This document shows, in pieces, positions 23,867-35,349 of a stretch of DNA of 64,000 bases. The translations under genes and the position numbers were made by a program. The first letter of the stretch is position 1; each line of letters opens with the position of its first letter. The notes under the pieces were generated by a model. The model did not search any database and had not been told where the DNA came from. It saw nothing but the letters and a program-made list of their open reading frames with translations. Source of the stretch: Dendrophyllia cribrosa (Eukaryota > Cnidaria > Anthozoa > Scleractinia > Dendrophylliidae); contig JAJLRJ010000004.1 of assembly GCA_024195265.1 (NCBI GenBank), positions 43,941,568 through 44,005,567 on the forward strand, given 5' to 3'.

Positions 23867-25441
23867 ATGAATTATAATCGCAAAACATTTCGTTTTCTCA
23901 AGCTTGAAAAGTCAGGTGATTTTGCAAGGCGGAAGAATGATGTGGAAGGCAAACTGTTGGACACAAGACTAAAGGTAATGGAGAGGGAGGAGAGATGTAT
24001 TAAACAAAAGCTCTACGAGATTCGTCGAGAAAAGTACTCTCGGACGTTTTACAAAAGTCCAGGGAGAGCCAAGTCGTCAAAGTTTGTGGACATTAACGTT
24101 TGCGAAAATGACAAAAATAATCAAGAAGAAAACAAGTCTTACCAGGCGTCTAACTTGATTTCTGCCTCCGGTGTGGAGCGTACTAAAAGCTCTTTTAGAA
24201 GAAGATCAAGCGTTGTAGAAGAGCTTAATCCTGGACAAGTTGTTCGAGTTTGCGTGTCGTCAAAACTAGGAGACAAGGTTACAGGAGATGAAAATGCTCT
24301 ATCTACCTCCCTTCCTCCAGCCGATAAAGAGAAACTAAGAAGAAATCGAAGGCATTCTGTTGGCATCGTAACTAACATGGATCGGACAAAAGTGACGGCT
24401 TTGTTTACCGCTGCGCAAAATTGTATGCAATCGATTTCAGAAGATTATATCTGTGTACCACAAGCAAGCAAAGACGATCTATGTGTTGCATGGACATTGC
24501 AAGAGAAATTTTTTGAATCGACGTTTGTAAATGATATTTCGCAAGGCAGATTTAAAGGTGAACAAAACCTCGACAACTTCTTGGAAGAACTAAGCGATAT
24601 AGCTTCGCAACAAGATTCAACGCAAGAAGAATCCAGCGAAGACACTTCAAGCGGCGATAAAAAACAAAAGAAGAGCTTCTTTGGCAAGAAAGTTTCTATA
24701 CTAGAAAATACAGAAGTCAATCATTTGAAACCAGGCACGGAGAACTACGACATTGATCGTAGCAAACCGCCCGGCTCTCCAAGAGAAAGAATAGCCTCGC
24801 AGACTGACACATATTGTGCTATATCTCCAGTGAGACCTCGGAGCAGTAGATGTTACAGCGATAGCTGTGTCGAGGAAAAACCTGCTTATCGAAAATGTAC
24901 AACTCCAAGACCAGTTTTGTCCAAACGCCATTCAACAGGTGCTATCCCACAAGAAACCGAGTCCATCCCGACCCTGCCACGATTTCGGGCAGTCGGTTTG
25001 AAACGAAGACCTCGGAGTCTCTCGATGCCTTCGGTGCACCGCCAAGATTCTGCGCTTACGGAAAAAGAAGAAAAACTGGCTGAGCAGGTTATCATCAGGC
25101 AAATTGAAATCCAAATGGCGGCTAAAAATATGAGGAAGCTGTCTCTACAACATTTTGGTGACTCAAAGAATACACAGAAAGTTCGAAAGCAGAGTTCTTT
25201 AAGCTCGCCATATACGCGACAAAGATCGGAAAATCCATCTAACGATTTTAATAACAATAGTGAGGCTGAAAGACCGGGATTGGTACGAAGACATACATAT
25301 AATCCACAGATGTTGAGAAAATTTGTCAAAAAGCAGTTGAAGAACGAAAAAAGACACAATACAATGGAACAAGTTTTATCTGGACTGTCTGGAGATATGC
25401 CAGATTGTAGATATCTGCGATGCGATCAAGTGCTGCAATAA
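23867..25441 (+). CDS. intronless orphan protein, 524 aa, basic and serine-rich
   Basis: A single open frame starts at an ATG two codons after an in-frame TAA, so the start is well defined and no upstream exon is needed. There is no signal peptide or membrane segment; the protein should be cytosolic or nuclear. Residues about 20-60 are charged and heptad-like (EGKLLDTRLKVMEREE), a likely coiled coil. Downstream there are repeated basophilic kinase-type sites: RRRSS (111-115), RRHS (161-164), KRHST, RRPRSLS and RRHTY. An acidic Ser/Glu stretch (QDSTQEESSEDTSSGD) lies mid-protein. I recognise no domain. An AATAAA overlaps the stop codon (25437-25442). It could be a lineage-specific signalling substrate or scaffold, but that is inference from composition only. 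Confidence 0.8.
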   Translation: MNYNRKTFRFLKLEKSGDFARRKNDVEGKLLDTRLKVMEREERCIKQKLYEIRREKYSRTFYKSPGRAKSSKFVDINVCENDKNNQEENKSYQASNLISASGVERTKSSFRRRSSVVEELNPGQVVRVCVSSKLGDKVTGDENALSTSLPPADKEKLRRNRRHSVGIVTNMDRTKVTALFTAAQNCMQSISEDYICVPQASKDDLCVAWTLQEKFFESTFVNDISQGRFKGEQNLDNFLEELSDIASQQDSTQEESSEDTSSGDKKQKKSFFGKKVSILENTEVNHLKPGTENYDIDRSKPPGSPRERIASQTDTYCAISPVRPRSSRCYSDSCVEEKPAYRKCTTPRPVLSKRHSTGAIPQETESIPTLPRFRAVGLKRRPRSLSMPSVHRQDSALTEKEEKLAEQVIIRQIEIQMAAKNMRKLSLQHFGDSKNTQKVRKQSSLSSPYTRQRSENPSNDFNNNSEAERPGLVRRHTYNPQMLRKFVKKQLKNEKRHNTMEQVLSGLSGDMPDCRYLRCDQVLQ

Positions 25442-25779
25442 ATGTCACCATCAACTGTGAAGCATTTTAATGCAAATAATATACATTATAATTCAACACA
25501 TTGATACACTGCCCAAATATGGTCAAAAAGTTATCGATATACGCTATGTCCACATGACGTATATCCAACGATGGATGTAAATTTCGCATTTTGACAAGAG
25601 AATGCAAAAATGACGGACCGGCCTCGATATTTTTTCTTCAAACTGTGCTTTGTTATCAATGTTTTGAATTATAAAACTATTATAGCGCGAAAGCGCGCGT
25701 GATATCACCCAATTCTTAGCCGACGAGGCCGTAGGCCGAGTCGGCTAAAATTAGGCGATATCACGCAAGCTTGAGCAAA

Positions 25780-25931
25780 AATATTCGTATTCTCGGTATT
25801 GAACTAAAAATAGCTTGCAGTCGAGGCTCATGCGGGGGAATCTTTTCATATGCAAATATTTTTAATGACATTCCCCCGCATTAGCCTCGACTACAAGCTA
25901 GTTCCAGTTCTATACCGAGAATACGAATATT
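25780..25931. mobile_element. foldback element
   Basis: Arms of about 60 bp, AATATTCGTATTCTCGGTAT on the left and its inverse on the right, surround an A+T-rich loop. The inner parts pair through GTCGAGGCT and AGCCTCGAC. Confidence 0.8.
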
Positions 25932-26632
25932 GTCTATTGTAAATGGATGAAATGAAATAAATGAATGTTCTTCAGTGCATATTTTTGGGTACTCTGAGCC
26001 TAATAAAGTAGATTCTCGCTATCTGAAACACTCAAAACAATAATTAATAATAACAAATGTTCGACTTGAAATATCCTCTCTTTTCTTATGAATTCAGCTC
26101 CCTCAAGATGTTTGTGTATTTGGCAATTTATTGCGGCTGTTCATGTATGACATTTTTTTTAATATTCTAAGTCATCTGCAAAGGCAACTTCAAGTAGCCA
26201 ATATCTAGAGCTTGCATAACCTTTAAATTGTACCACGCTGCCGGTTAATCTGATCTTGCTTTAGATTTGAATACAACGCTGGATTGATGGTAAAACAAGA
26301 CATCATTAACCCGCTATCTTCTTGACAACAATTCTTTACATGAACAATGAGAGGAAACAATAAAAATGGGCGAAAACCATAATAAGGATATTTTTCTGAA
26401 GTTTTCTTCCTATAGAAATAACATAGGAACTAATTATCTCGCGTGCCAATCGGTATTTTGTCTATGTTTTTGCTAAAGAATCGAAAGCATCATCCAATAC
26501 AAGACACAAATACCAATCCAAACAAAACAAACAAAATTATACACACATACCAATTCAATCCAAAAATACCCGCTTCTGTAAGTAGATCGTTTGAATTGCA
26601 AACTAAAATTGTTTTATCCAATAATGGAAGGC

Positions 26633-26654
26633 AAAATTATTATTATTATTATTA

Positions 26655-26693
<39 letters not shown>
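26633..26693. repeat. ATT/TTA trinucleotide microsatellite
   Basis: About 20 trinucleotide units with one slip in register. Confidence 0.95.
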
Positions 26694-27147
26694 ACTACCT
26701 TTAAACAGGAAATCGGCATCACCCATAGGTGGTTTTCAGATGAGTCCTGTCTTAAAGAAAAGTCACTAAATAAAATAAGCTAAAACAAGAGAAAATAATT
26801 GGACAGAGAGGGAGTCTCCCAGTAATGGGTTTGGATATAAAAAAATTGCAAAAAAGTTATTTTTAGTAACAATGCGGACCACGCGAAAACATTTTCCGGT
26901 GAGCTGGTTGACTTCCGGAAGACTCGCTTTCATGAATCAGCGCGTCAAGCCAGGCGGAGTCAGCAAATTAAAAAAATGGCGACCATCGCGGTGGTAATTT
27001 CGCATGTGAAAAAGAAATTAAAATGGTCCTGTTTGAGCAAAGAACGTTTTAAAGTACCACAGCGGCTGGATACATAGATCTTCATCTGTCTTTATACACA
27101 CTGTTGCAACTGAAGCGGTAAAAAGGGGGCTGGACAATTCAACTTAC

Positions 27148-27271
27148 CGGACAGATGCCAATCAACCATCCACTCCAATCTCTTGTAAGCGTCGTTTCTA
27201 AAAGTTTGAAGTCGCTTTGCTCGATCGATGGCCAGCCCATCCAAACTTTTCAGACGTGAAATAGTTGCATA
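27148..27271 (-). other. exon-like open frame in the left arm of the large inverted repeat
   Basis: Between an acceptor (TTCTACAG) and a strong donor (GGTAAGTT), 41 codons plus one base stay open and read like protein, ending YKRLEWMVDWHLSG. The matching place in the right arm (about 30008-30131) has an indel that shifts this frame. I recognise no domain. It may be an exon of an unseen gene or a captured exon fragment. Confidence 0.3.
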
Positions 27272-28831
27272 CTGTAGAATTCAAAGTTGTTATGTTTTTT
27301 GTAGCTGAAGGATAGGATGATTCTCTTCTGGGAAAATCACTTTTTAGGAATTTCAACACGGCAAGGAGTTAAAAACGCTAAAACCGGTTCACATGCATGC
27401 ATGGATGTGTTTTCTATAAGCTTAAGCTTACGTTTGGAAGGATTTTGTCAGGAGCATCTTCTTTCCATGGAAAATAAATATCAGTTCTGTTGAGGTCAGC
27501 TACCAAGGAACTCTATACTGACAGCCGGGTTAGAAGTTATTTAGAGCCAAAGTGTAAGTAAAATTTCTGGAAAAGCGATTGAATTTTATTTATTCGATAG
27601 GCCGCGTGTTCTAAGTTAAATTCATTTTAAGCTTACTTGGATTAAGCTTATTGACTTAAAAAAAATCCAGTAGACTTGTATTATTTTATTTCTAAAAAGC
27701 GAATAAATAAAACACGCTTTTCTAGTGATGTCACCTTAATTTATTCATTGAACTTTGGGATAAAGGCCACCATATTTTCTTTTTAGTAAGCTTATAGCTT
27801 TTTTTTAAGACCTCAATAAAATTGCGGACCTCCCCTTTGTCAGACAAAAGATCAGAAAGTTTGGCTGACACTGTATGCGACGTCAAAAAACTTAAATGAC
27901 CTACTCTGGAAAATAAAGGCAATCAATTAAGAATTGTAGCTAAGGAAAAAATGCATTGACCATACACTTAAATTCCACCCAAGGCCATTTTTTTTTCAAT
28001 AAATGATTTCGAAAGAGCGGATCGATGCCTTGCTTGGAAGCGGCCGCCGTTTACACGCTTTGTATTTAGCATTTTTTGCATAAATTTCTATGGACATCTT
28101 TATTCGCCTTCTCACATTTATGTTTCATAACCGAATCGATTAAATCCTTTTCCGCCAGTGAGTGTAGGTTGCTGTTATTGGATTATTTCGCCAAAATAGA
28201 GAGGACTTTATTTTCGCGTGTACGCGACTTCACAAAAATAGTTTCCTGACTTTTCCTTGGATTTTATTTAACGATGCCTCTTTTTAATACGGTTAACACC
28301 ACTGGCTTATTTTTCATTGAAGTTTGGTTGTAATCTAAGAAGGGAAAGGAGATCCAAAATCGATATTTTCGTAAGTAAACCAAAATATTCACTTCAGACT
28401 TTCTAAAATTCGTTTTCTTCGACATTTTCGTGCCAAACATAACAAGATACTTGGCTTACAATTTTGTAGCCTCAGCATGTCTCCACGGCCACAGTTTTAC
28501 TTTCATACTTTCATATATATTTGCTGGTTCATACAAACAGAATTTTGTAATATCTTTGATGTCTTTTATCCCGGGTCACAGCTAAGGTAACCGGAAATTC
28601 CTGAAGTTTGTCACTCAGTTCGAAGGAACTTTACAGGCCCACTTTTCCTCAGCAGTTGTTAAATGAATGAAAACTTTATTTTTTAACTGAAATTCAGACG
28701 ATACTCCAATGGCGAAAACAAGCAGGCATCGTTTTGGAATAAACTCCAAGGAAAGGCCAGCAAACATTTTTGTGAAGCTATTAAATAATGCGTTTCCAAA
28801 CAAGGCATCATCCGTAGTTTTCATTTATAAT

Positions 28832-28972
28832 GGTAATTGAACTGAGTGGAGTGCAATTTGGTCTGAAATCATACGAGTGATTTCAAAATCGAACGAGCGC
28901 GCAGCGCGAGTTCGATTTGAAATCACAAGTATGATTTCAGACCAAAATTGCACGACATGAAGTTCAATTACC
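28832..28972. mobile_element. hairpin MITE inside the large inverted repeat
   Basis: Ends GGTAATTGAACT and its inverse are joined through TTTGGTCTGAAATCAT arms. A diverged relative is at 36131-36267. Confidence 0.75.
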
Positions 28973-29057
28973 ACTTTATTACATCCATTTTGAAATCGCA
29001 CAATTTAATTGCCCAAATACAGGATTTTAGTCAGTACCAATATTGATGCGACTTATA

Positions 29058-29230
29058 GATGCGATTTAGAGCAAAAATAGTGCGATTCGGGAATAAATCG
29101 CACTGTTGAGAAAATGATGCGATTTAGAGCAAAAAAAGTGTGATTCGGGAATAAATCGCACTGCTGAGAAAAAGATGCGATTTGGAGTAAAAAATAGTGC
29201 GATTCGGGAATAAATCGCACTGCTGAGAGC
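29058..29230. repeat. 58-bp tandem repeat, three copies
   Basis: The unit starts at 29058, 29116 and 29174 and contains GATGCGATTTAGAGC and ATTCGGGAATAAATCGCAC. Confidence 0.9.
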
Positions 29231-30573
29231 CAATCAGATTGCAAGGATCACCAGTGATTTCAAAAAGGATGTAATAAATTAAAAAACGTGGCCTTGGGTA
29301 TGATGCATTTTCGTATTGAAACTTAGCTAAACTTCTTTAAGCCTAAACACAAAAATTAATAATATTAATTGCCTTTAGTCTAGAGTGGACCATTAAAGTT
29401 TTTGACGTCGTGATACCGTGTTCAGCAATCTTTTAAACTGAGGTTAAGCTGTACTTTGACAAACAAAAGATCGTTGCCGCATGCGAGTTTACTAAAAAGA
29501 AATGGTGGCCTTTTATCACAAAGTTCAATGAATAAATTAAGGTGACATCACTAGAAAAGTGTGTTTTATTTATTCGCTTTTTAAAAATAAAATAATACAA
29601 GTCTACTGGACTTTTTCGAAGTCAATAGTACGTATAGATGAAAACTAACTACGCATGAATTAAACTTAACCTAAAACACGCAGCCTATCGAATAAATAAA
29701 ATTCAATCACTTTTCCAGAAATTTTACTTACATTTTGGCTCTTAATAAACTCTAACCCGGCTGTCAGTATAGAGTTCCTTGGTATCTGACCTCAACAGAA
29801 CTGATATTCATTTTCCATGGAAAGAAGAAGATGCTCCTGACAAAGTCCTTCCAAACGTAAGCTTATAGAAAACAAATCCATGCATGCATGTGAACCGGTT
29901 TTAGCGTTTTTAACTCCTTGCCGTGTTGAAATTTCTAAAAAGTGATTTTCCCAGAAGAGAATCATCCTATCCTTCAGCTACAAAAAACATAACAACTTTG
30001 AATTCTACAGTATGCAACTATTTCACGTCTGAAAAGTTTGGATGGGCTGGCCATCGATCGGGCAAAGCGACTTACTTTAGAAACGACGCTTACAAGAGAT
30101 TGGAGTGGATGGTTGATTGGCATCTGTCCGGTAAGTTGAATTGTCCAGCCCCCTTTTTACCGCTTCAGTTGCAACAGTGTGTAGAAAGACAGATAAAGAT
30201 CTATGTATCCAGCCGCTGTGATACTATATAACGTTCTTTGCTCAAACAGGACCATTTTAATTTCTTTTTCACATGCGAAATTACCACCGCGATGGTCGCC
30301 TTTTTTTTTATTTGCTGACTCCGCCTGGCTTGACGCGCTGATTCATGAAAGCGAGTCTTCCGGAAGTCAACCAGCTCACCGGAAAATGTTTTCGCGTGGT
30401 CCGCATTGTTACTAAAAATAACTTTTTTGCAATTAAGATATCCCAGCCAACGCCCCTAGACTCCCTCTCTGTCCAATTATAATCTCTTGGCTAAAAATAA
30501 TAATTTTTAATACAAAATAAGAGAAACCACAATCACGCAAAATTGCACTTTTATCTCAAAAGAAGGATTCGAT

Positions 30574-30664
30574 CAACCTCGTTCCCAGGGCCTCTCTCTC
30601 TTCAGCTACGTCATCATCGGGAGGTGACGTAGCTGAAGAGAGAGAGGCCCTGGGAACGAGGTTG
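30574..30664. mobile_element. short perfect hairpin element with target duplication
   Basis: Inverted arms start CAACCTCGTTCCCAGGG. GGATTCGAT flanks both sides (30565-30573 and 30665-30673). The same family is at 59091-59174. Confidence 0.85.
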
Positions 30665-30778
30665 GGATTCGATTGCCTGAATCTAGCCTGATATAGTTCC
30701 CTGATTCTGTAGCGAGGATTACTCTACTTTTTTCTATTCTGTGGAGTACTCGGTTATCATGTACTGTTAAAAGGGCTG

Positions 30779-33385
30779 TCAAAGGCATGAAACAGTCACT
30801 GCAAATATTTCATTTTCCTTCTGCAAGTCACAAGCCTCATAATTAAAAGTCGCAAACTGTGCACGCTGAGTTATCGTCCATGTTACTTGAGATGAAACAC
30901 CTTTGGCCTTCTCTGTGTTCGCAAACCGCCTGTCACGGTGTCTTGGACTGAGTTTTACCTTTGCTTTTCTTGTCTTTTTGTTCTTCATGCGCCTTTTTCT
31001 CTCCTTGGTGCATCTGAAAAATGCTTTAAATCCTTTTCCGAATTCCTGGTTCAGTGTGCCGTAAATGATTGGATGAGCGGCGCTTTTTGCCATGATGAGA
31101 AGGACACACAGTTTCTTAGCAACTGAGTTGGGATAACCAAACACGCTGAATAGCCAGGTCACGTGATAGGGTAAGGTGAAAACAGCATATACAGCAGCTA
31201 TCACCACTAGCATTTTAATCACCTTAAAATAATAAAAGTAGTATTGAATATGTACGAAAGGTCATCGTTGAAATAGTGAGTGAGACCCCGCCTTACTGCC
31301 ACCTTTACCTTTACATCAAAGACAATTCTTAATTTAATAGAGTTAATTGTTAAAAACTACGGCCAGGACATAAATGAGCTTAAATGGTGGCCTGTTTATG
31401 GTCGAACTAACGCGATGCACTTTACCTAGATCTTATGTAACTTTTGTAAAACAATTCGACATTGCCAAAGAATCTATGAGGAAGTGAGAACTAGTGATCA
31501 ATCGCTGACCGAAAATTATAAGAAGCATGCCCTGTTCAAAGGATGGTTTCCATGACATCTCCAACAATCGCAAACGATCGTACGATTGAACAGCATCATA
31601 CCAGTGATTTAACGATCGAAAGCATCTTAGTCGGCGATCATATGGATTTTATGGGACTTAGTCCAGTTTCCGCTAAGAAAAAACTATGAAATACACCTTT
31701 ATTTCTTTCATCATCATATCAACATTATGCACGCTGCCACTTCGTGAACAATGACGGTATGTCTTTGCTTAGCAACTTTGCTAGCTAAAAAGACCAGCTT
31801 AAACCTAATTATTCAGTTGAGTTATTGCTTTTCTTTTTGTCAACTTGTTAAACGCGCTTTATTAAAAACTTCAACTCTTGTTTGATTAAGCTAAATGTCT
31901 ACATGATAATACATGCCGTCCCACCAATTATCCACCAAAGGGTACCTGCGAAAAGTCCGGACATCTGCACGATAAAAAAATCGCACGCAACATTGCGCGC
32001 TATGTTCCAGGCAACAGCATGTGTCCTCCCCTGCAGTATGATTGCGGGCAACATTGTACGCAACAAAGCCGAAGCAGAATGATGAAGTATATTTAGATGT
32101 GGACGCACGGTGCGATTTTGTCGCGCCCAATATTGCGCGCGATGTGATCGTGTGTCCGGGCCTAATTATATCGCTATATGCGTGGTTACCATAGTAATGG
32201 TGTTCTTGATATTGCTTAATTATGGCCTATTGTAACAACCGAGTAGTAGGAGCATCTGAATAAGCAAATCCGTCTTCGTAAAGTTTGGTATTGGTGAATT
32301 TTATTTAAAAACATTTCGCTGTCGATTCGAAGAGTAATGATTTTCACTTTTAACTAAGTTCATTACTTACTGTGCTGTATCGGGCCACTAATCGGAGAAT
32401 AAAGTTAAGAGTTCAGTCCATATGCGAAAACCAATTAATTGATTTTCTACGGGTTCCGGTAAAATAAGACAAGTATATTTATACTTTGTTTACTTTTTCG
32501 AAAATATCGAAACTTTGCTGACCCTGGCGTATTTCCAGTAATAAAAAGAATGTAAAAAAAAAAAATGAAAAGCGTAACTAAAGAGATAGATTAATTAAAA
32601 GTTTACTACCATAAAATATCAACTGATCATGAAATAAAGGTGATATTGTGTACTAACTGGTTTACCTTTTTGTTGCGTTGCTTGGTGTGGTGCAGCCTTG
32701 TGCTCGAGTGAAGGTGGTTGCAGATAAGAGTATAACAAGATATTATGAGAGTCATTGGAATAACAAACTGAACTACGAATAAACAAAGGAAATAAAATCG
32801 CTCAAAATTCTCACTCTGCCAGACATCCGTGCAGACCGGGCCTCTCTCGCGTTCAACCAACTTCAGCGCGAAGTTAAACGGCAGAGTTATGAGAGCGGAA
32901 AATACCCAGATGAAAAAAATCGCCATATTTGTTTTTTTGATAGTGAATCGGCGTCCCAAAGGAATTGCTATGGCTCGGTACTGGTCAATAGTCATAAGAA
33001 CTAGGGTGGCGGATGAAGCTGTTATAAAAAAATAAGTCAGCATTGGTATTATTTTGCATAACAATGCACCAAAAGGCCATATGTACGAGTTTTCTTGGTA
33101 GGCCAGGCGAACTGGCAGGTTCACAGTTAGGACGGCAATATCGGCTGCAGCGAGATTACAGATGAAAAGATTGCTAACAGTGCGAAGCTTTCTTCTTTTT
33201 ACGACCATACGAAACACAAGCACGTTGCCAACGACTCCAAGGAGAAAAACTAGCGAATAACAAAACAGTTTGAATGTTTTAAAAGCCAAACCCTCCCGCG
33301 TCGGAGAATTCTGCGTATCAGTGGCGTTAAAAGTGTCATCGCTTGTCGTAGTTATGTTCGTTGAAAATTCCCCTTGAGATTCCAT
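30779..33385 (-). CDS. rhodopsin-class (class A) GPCR, two exons, minus strand
   Basis: Exon 1 is 33385-32666 and exon 2 is 31222-30779. The junction is AAAAAG/GTAAAC to TTTTAAG/GTG in phase 0, giving 387 aa. The N-terminus (1-37) is Ser/Thr-rich with N-glycosylation sequons (NIT, NAT). Visible marks are Gly-Asn in TM1 (53-54), NLAAAD in TM2, Cys110 and Cys185 for the disulfide, DQY (134-136) in place of DRY, Pro210 in TM5, FTLPYH in TM6, and HPIIY (290-294) in place of NPxxY. The intron sits just before TM6. The long C-tail is very basic (KERKRRMKNKKTRK). The layout resembles neuropeptide-type receptors; the ligand is unknown. The open frame continues upstream of 33385 without another ATG, so Met at 33385 was chosen. 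Confidence 0.9.
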
Positions 33386-34680
33386 GGTAAAATTTTGTAC
33401 ATCAAACACAGGTCTTGTCGTAAAGAAAATACTGACTTTTAGAACTGAAGACAGAATAGTTTTTGCCACCAGTTTTATGAGTTGTAGTCAGGTTAACCAC
33501 TCTCTATTTAAAACCGTCCTTTCACACCTCGTTGGCCTTCATATTCATGAACTCCACAAAACGGTCCAATGAATTTCTTTGCCGGACGGTTTGTAGATCA
33601 CGTCGATAACAGCTGTTTAATACGTATAGCAGCCTGGACCGAAATAAATAAATTGTGATTAATAAACATTTTTAAAACCTACGTGATGTCTTTTAAGCCT
33701 AAAGTTTTCCCAGAAACTAAATAAAAATAATATTTAACCATGGATACGAAATTAACAAGAAATACAGGCTTAATTATAAAATTGATATGAATATTGTTAC
33801 ATTTTCCAGGCCAAATAGATCTCAAAATTTATGAAAGTAGAATACATCAAAATTAATGATGATGATAAATATACGGCAATGATGATATATATTGGCCCCT
33901 GAACATTACCCGGCCGTAACGGACTGGCTATTTCGGACTGGCTCTTTCATTTCCTAATATGAAACAACGCTATCTTTTTTCCACGCACAAGAAAATGGGA
34001 CTCTGTTTAAATTTAAGAATATAGGAAGGGTTTTTATAGAGGGGAGAGAATACTTTATTTCAAATCACGAAACAAATTCACCGAACATCTCATAACATCT
34101 CTGTCTAGAAAGAAACGTACCAATGGAGCCTTTTGGAATTAATCTGAGGTTTCGGTTAATTTTGGAGGAGTCTGTGTGATCTTCTGATTAGGTTCAACTT
34201 AAACTGAACAAAGTTGCACTAAATGCTGATTTCGAGAAAGCATTTTATTTTAGTGAGCCTCAGACCTGAAGGCAGAGATTTATTTGCCGTTATTATTTTG
34301 AAAATGTTAATAAAACATTTACAGTGCAAAGATAGCTTTTACGCACAATACATAGCAACACGGAACCTACAATACATCATAGGAGTAAAGTACTGTACAA
34401 CAAAGCTAAGGCAATGTTGTATCGGAGATTAAGGGTTCTTATTCGAAAGTTTTAAACGATTCACCTGACTGAGTTTATTCCAGAGGAAGAAAGCATGCAT
34501 ACAAGAAATCTCGGAAATTGCTATAAATCATAACAAGGTTTGAAATCTTTATTTATTTATTTTTATTTAAACATATTTGTACCGGTACACAAGGACAAAA
34601 ACAAAAGACTAAACAATAGACTACACGGACATAATACCCTATAAACAAAGGGAATACAATGTGAAATCCCTTGTGAACCT

Positions 34681-34831
34681 GGGGCCGGATTCACGAAGCC
34701 CTCCTAAGTTAAGACATATCCTAAGTATTGTTTCTTAACAATAGACTATTGTTGGAATGACAATAGACTATTATTAAGAAACAATACTTAGGATATGTCT
34801 TAACTTAGGAGGGTTTCGTGAATCCGGCCCC
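34681..34831. mobile_element. hairpin MITE
   Basis: Arms of about 60 bp starting GGGGCCGGATTCACGAA are almost perfectly inverted. The loop centres on the CAATAGACTATT repeats. Confidence 0.85.
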
Positions 34832-35349
34832 TGTACACGACGTACAGGAGGACAGAACCGCTCATCGAGAGACCTAACTTTACGTCGGGAGCCATAATTC
34901 CATGATGTTGTTGTAAGCCATTTCAGTTTCAAGGCAGTGTTCCCCGACAAGCTTTCTTCTTCTTCCAAAGGAATAGCCTTGGGAGACGTAATTGTATTGC
35001 CTTGGAAAAATAAGGCAATACAAGGATTTCTTTAAGTCATAAAAAGTAAAAGTTATTTTGTGTGACGCATCCGATTACAGCTCGCACACCATCAGCAAAA
35101 GGCCCACCACACTGATTTTGATTTCAGAATTTTTAGTTGGTCTATTTTCTTGGTCTGGGATAAGAGGAGCTGTTTCTCAAACCTTTTTCACAAGATGATC
35201 CGAGTGTCCGATAATTTCCGTAATCGTATCAATGACAAAATTCTCGATTGTGATTGGTCATCCGCGCGCCTATTTCTCACGTAATCTCGAATTTTGTTAT
35301 TTATGCGATTAATGGTAATTTACTTGTAAATTAGAGTTAACAACTCGGA

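Larger units (their letters stand above)
26788..30484. repeat. large inverted repeat, arms about 1 kb
   Basis: The left arm (about 26788-27860) and right arm (about 29455-30484) are inverted copies. Matching marks include TTGGACAGAGAGGGAGTC on the left and its inverse near 30460, and the CTTACCGGACAGATGCC / GGCATCTGTCCGGTAAG pair. The arms differ by scattered substitutions and indels, so the duplication is not new. The central 1.6 kb holds a separate hairpin and a 58-bp tandem repeat. It could be a foldback transposon or a local inverted duplication. Confidence 0.8.
25442..30778. other. repeat-rich stretch between the orphan gene and the second GPCR
   Basis: It contains a GCGCGAAAGCGCG-type repeat (25680-25770), a foldback element, a TTA microsatellite and the large inverted repeat with its contents. 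I see no complete gene. A 124-nt exon-like frame lies in the left arm of the inverted repeat and is listed separately. Confidence 0.6.

Noticed and set aside
24886..25359. 157-codon ORF on the minus strand
   Set aside because: It is antisense to the intronless 524-aa frame, which is far longer and has protein-like composition.
33386..33469. N-terminal extension of the second GPCR to 33469
   Set aside because: The upstream codon there is GTG, not ATG. The first ATG in frame is at 33385, followed by a normal receptor N-terminus.
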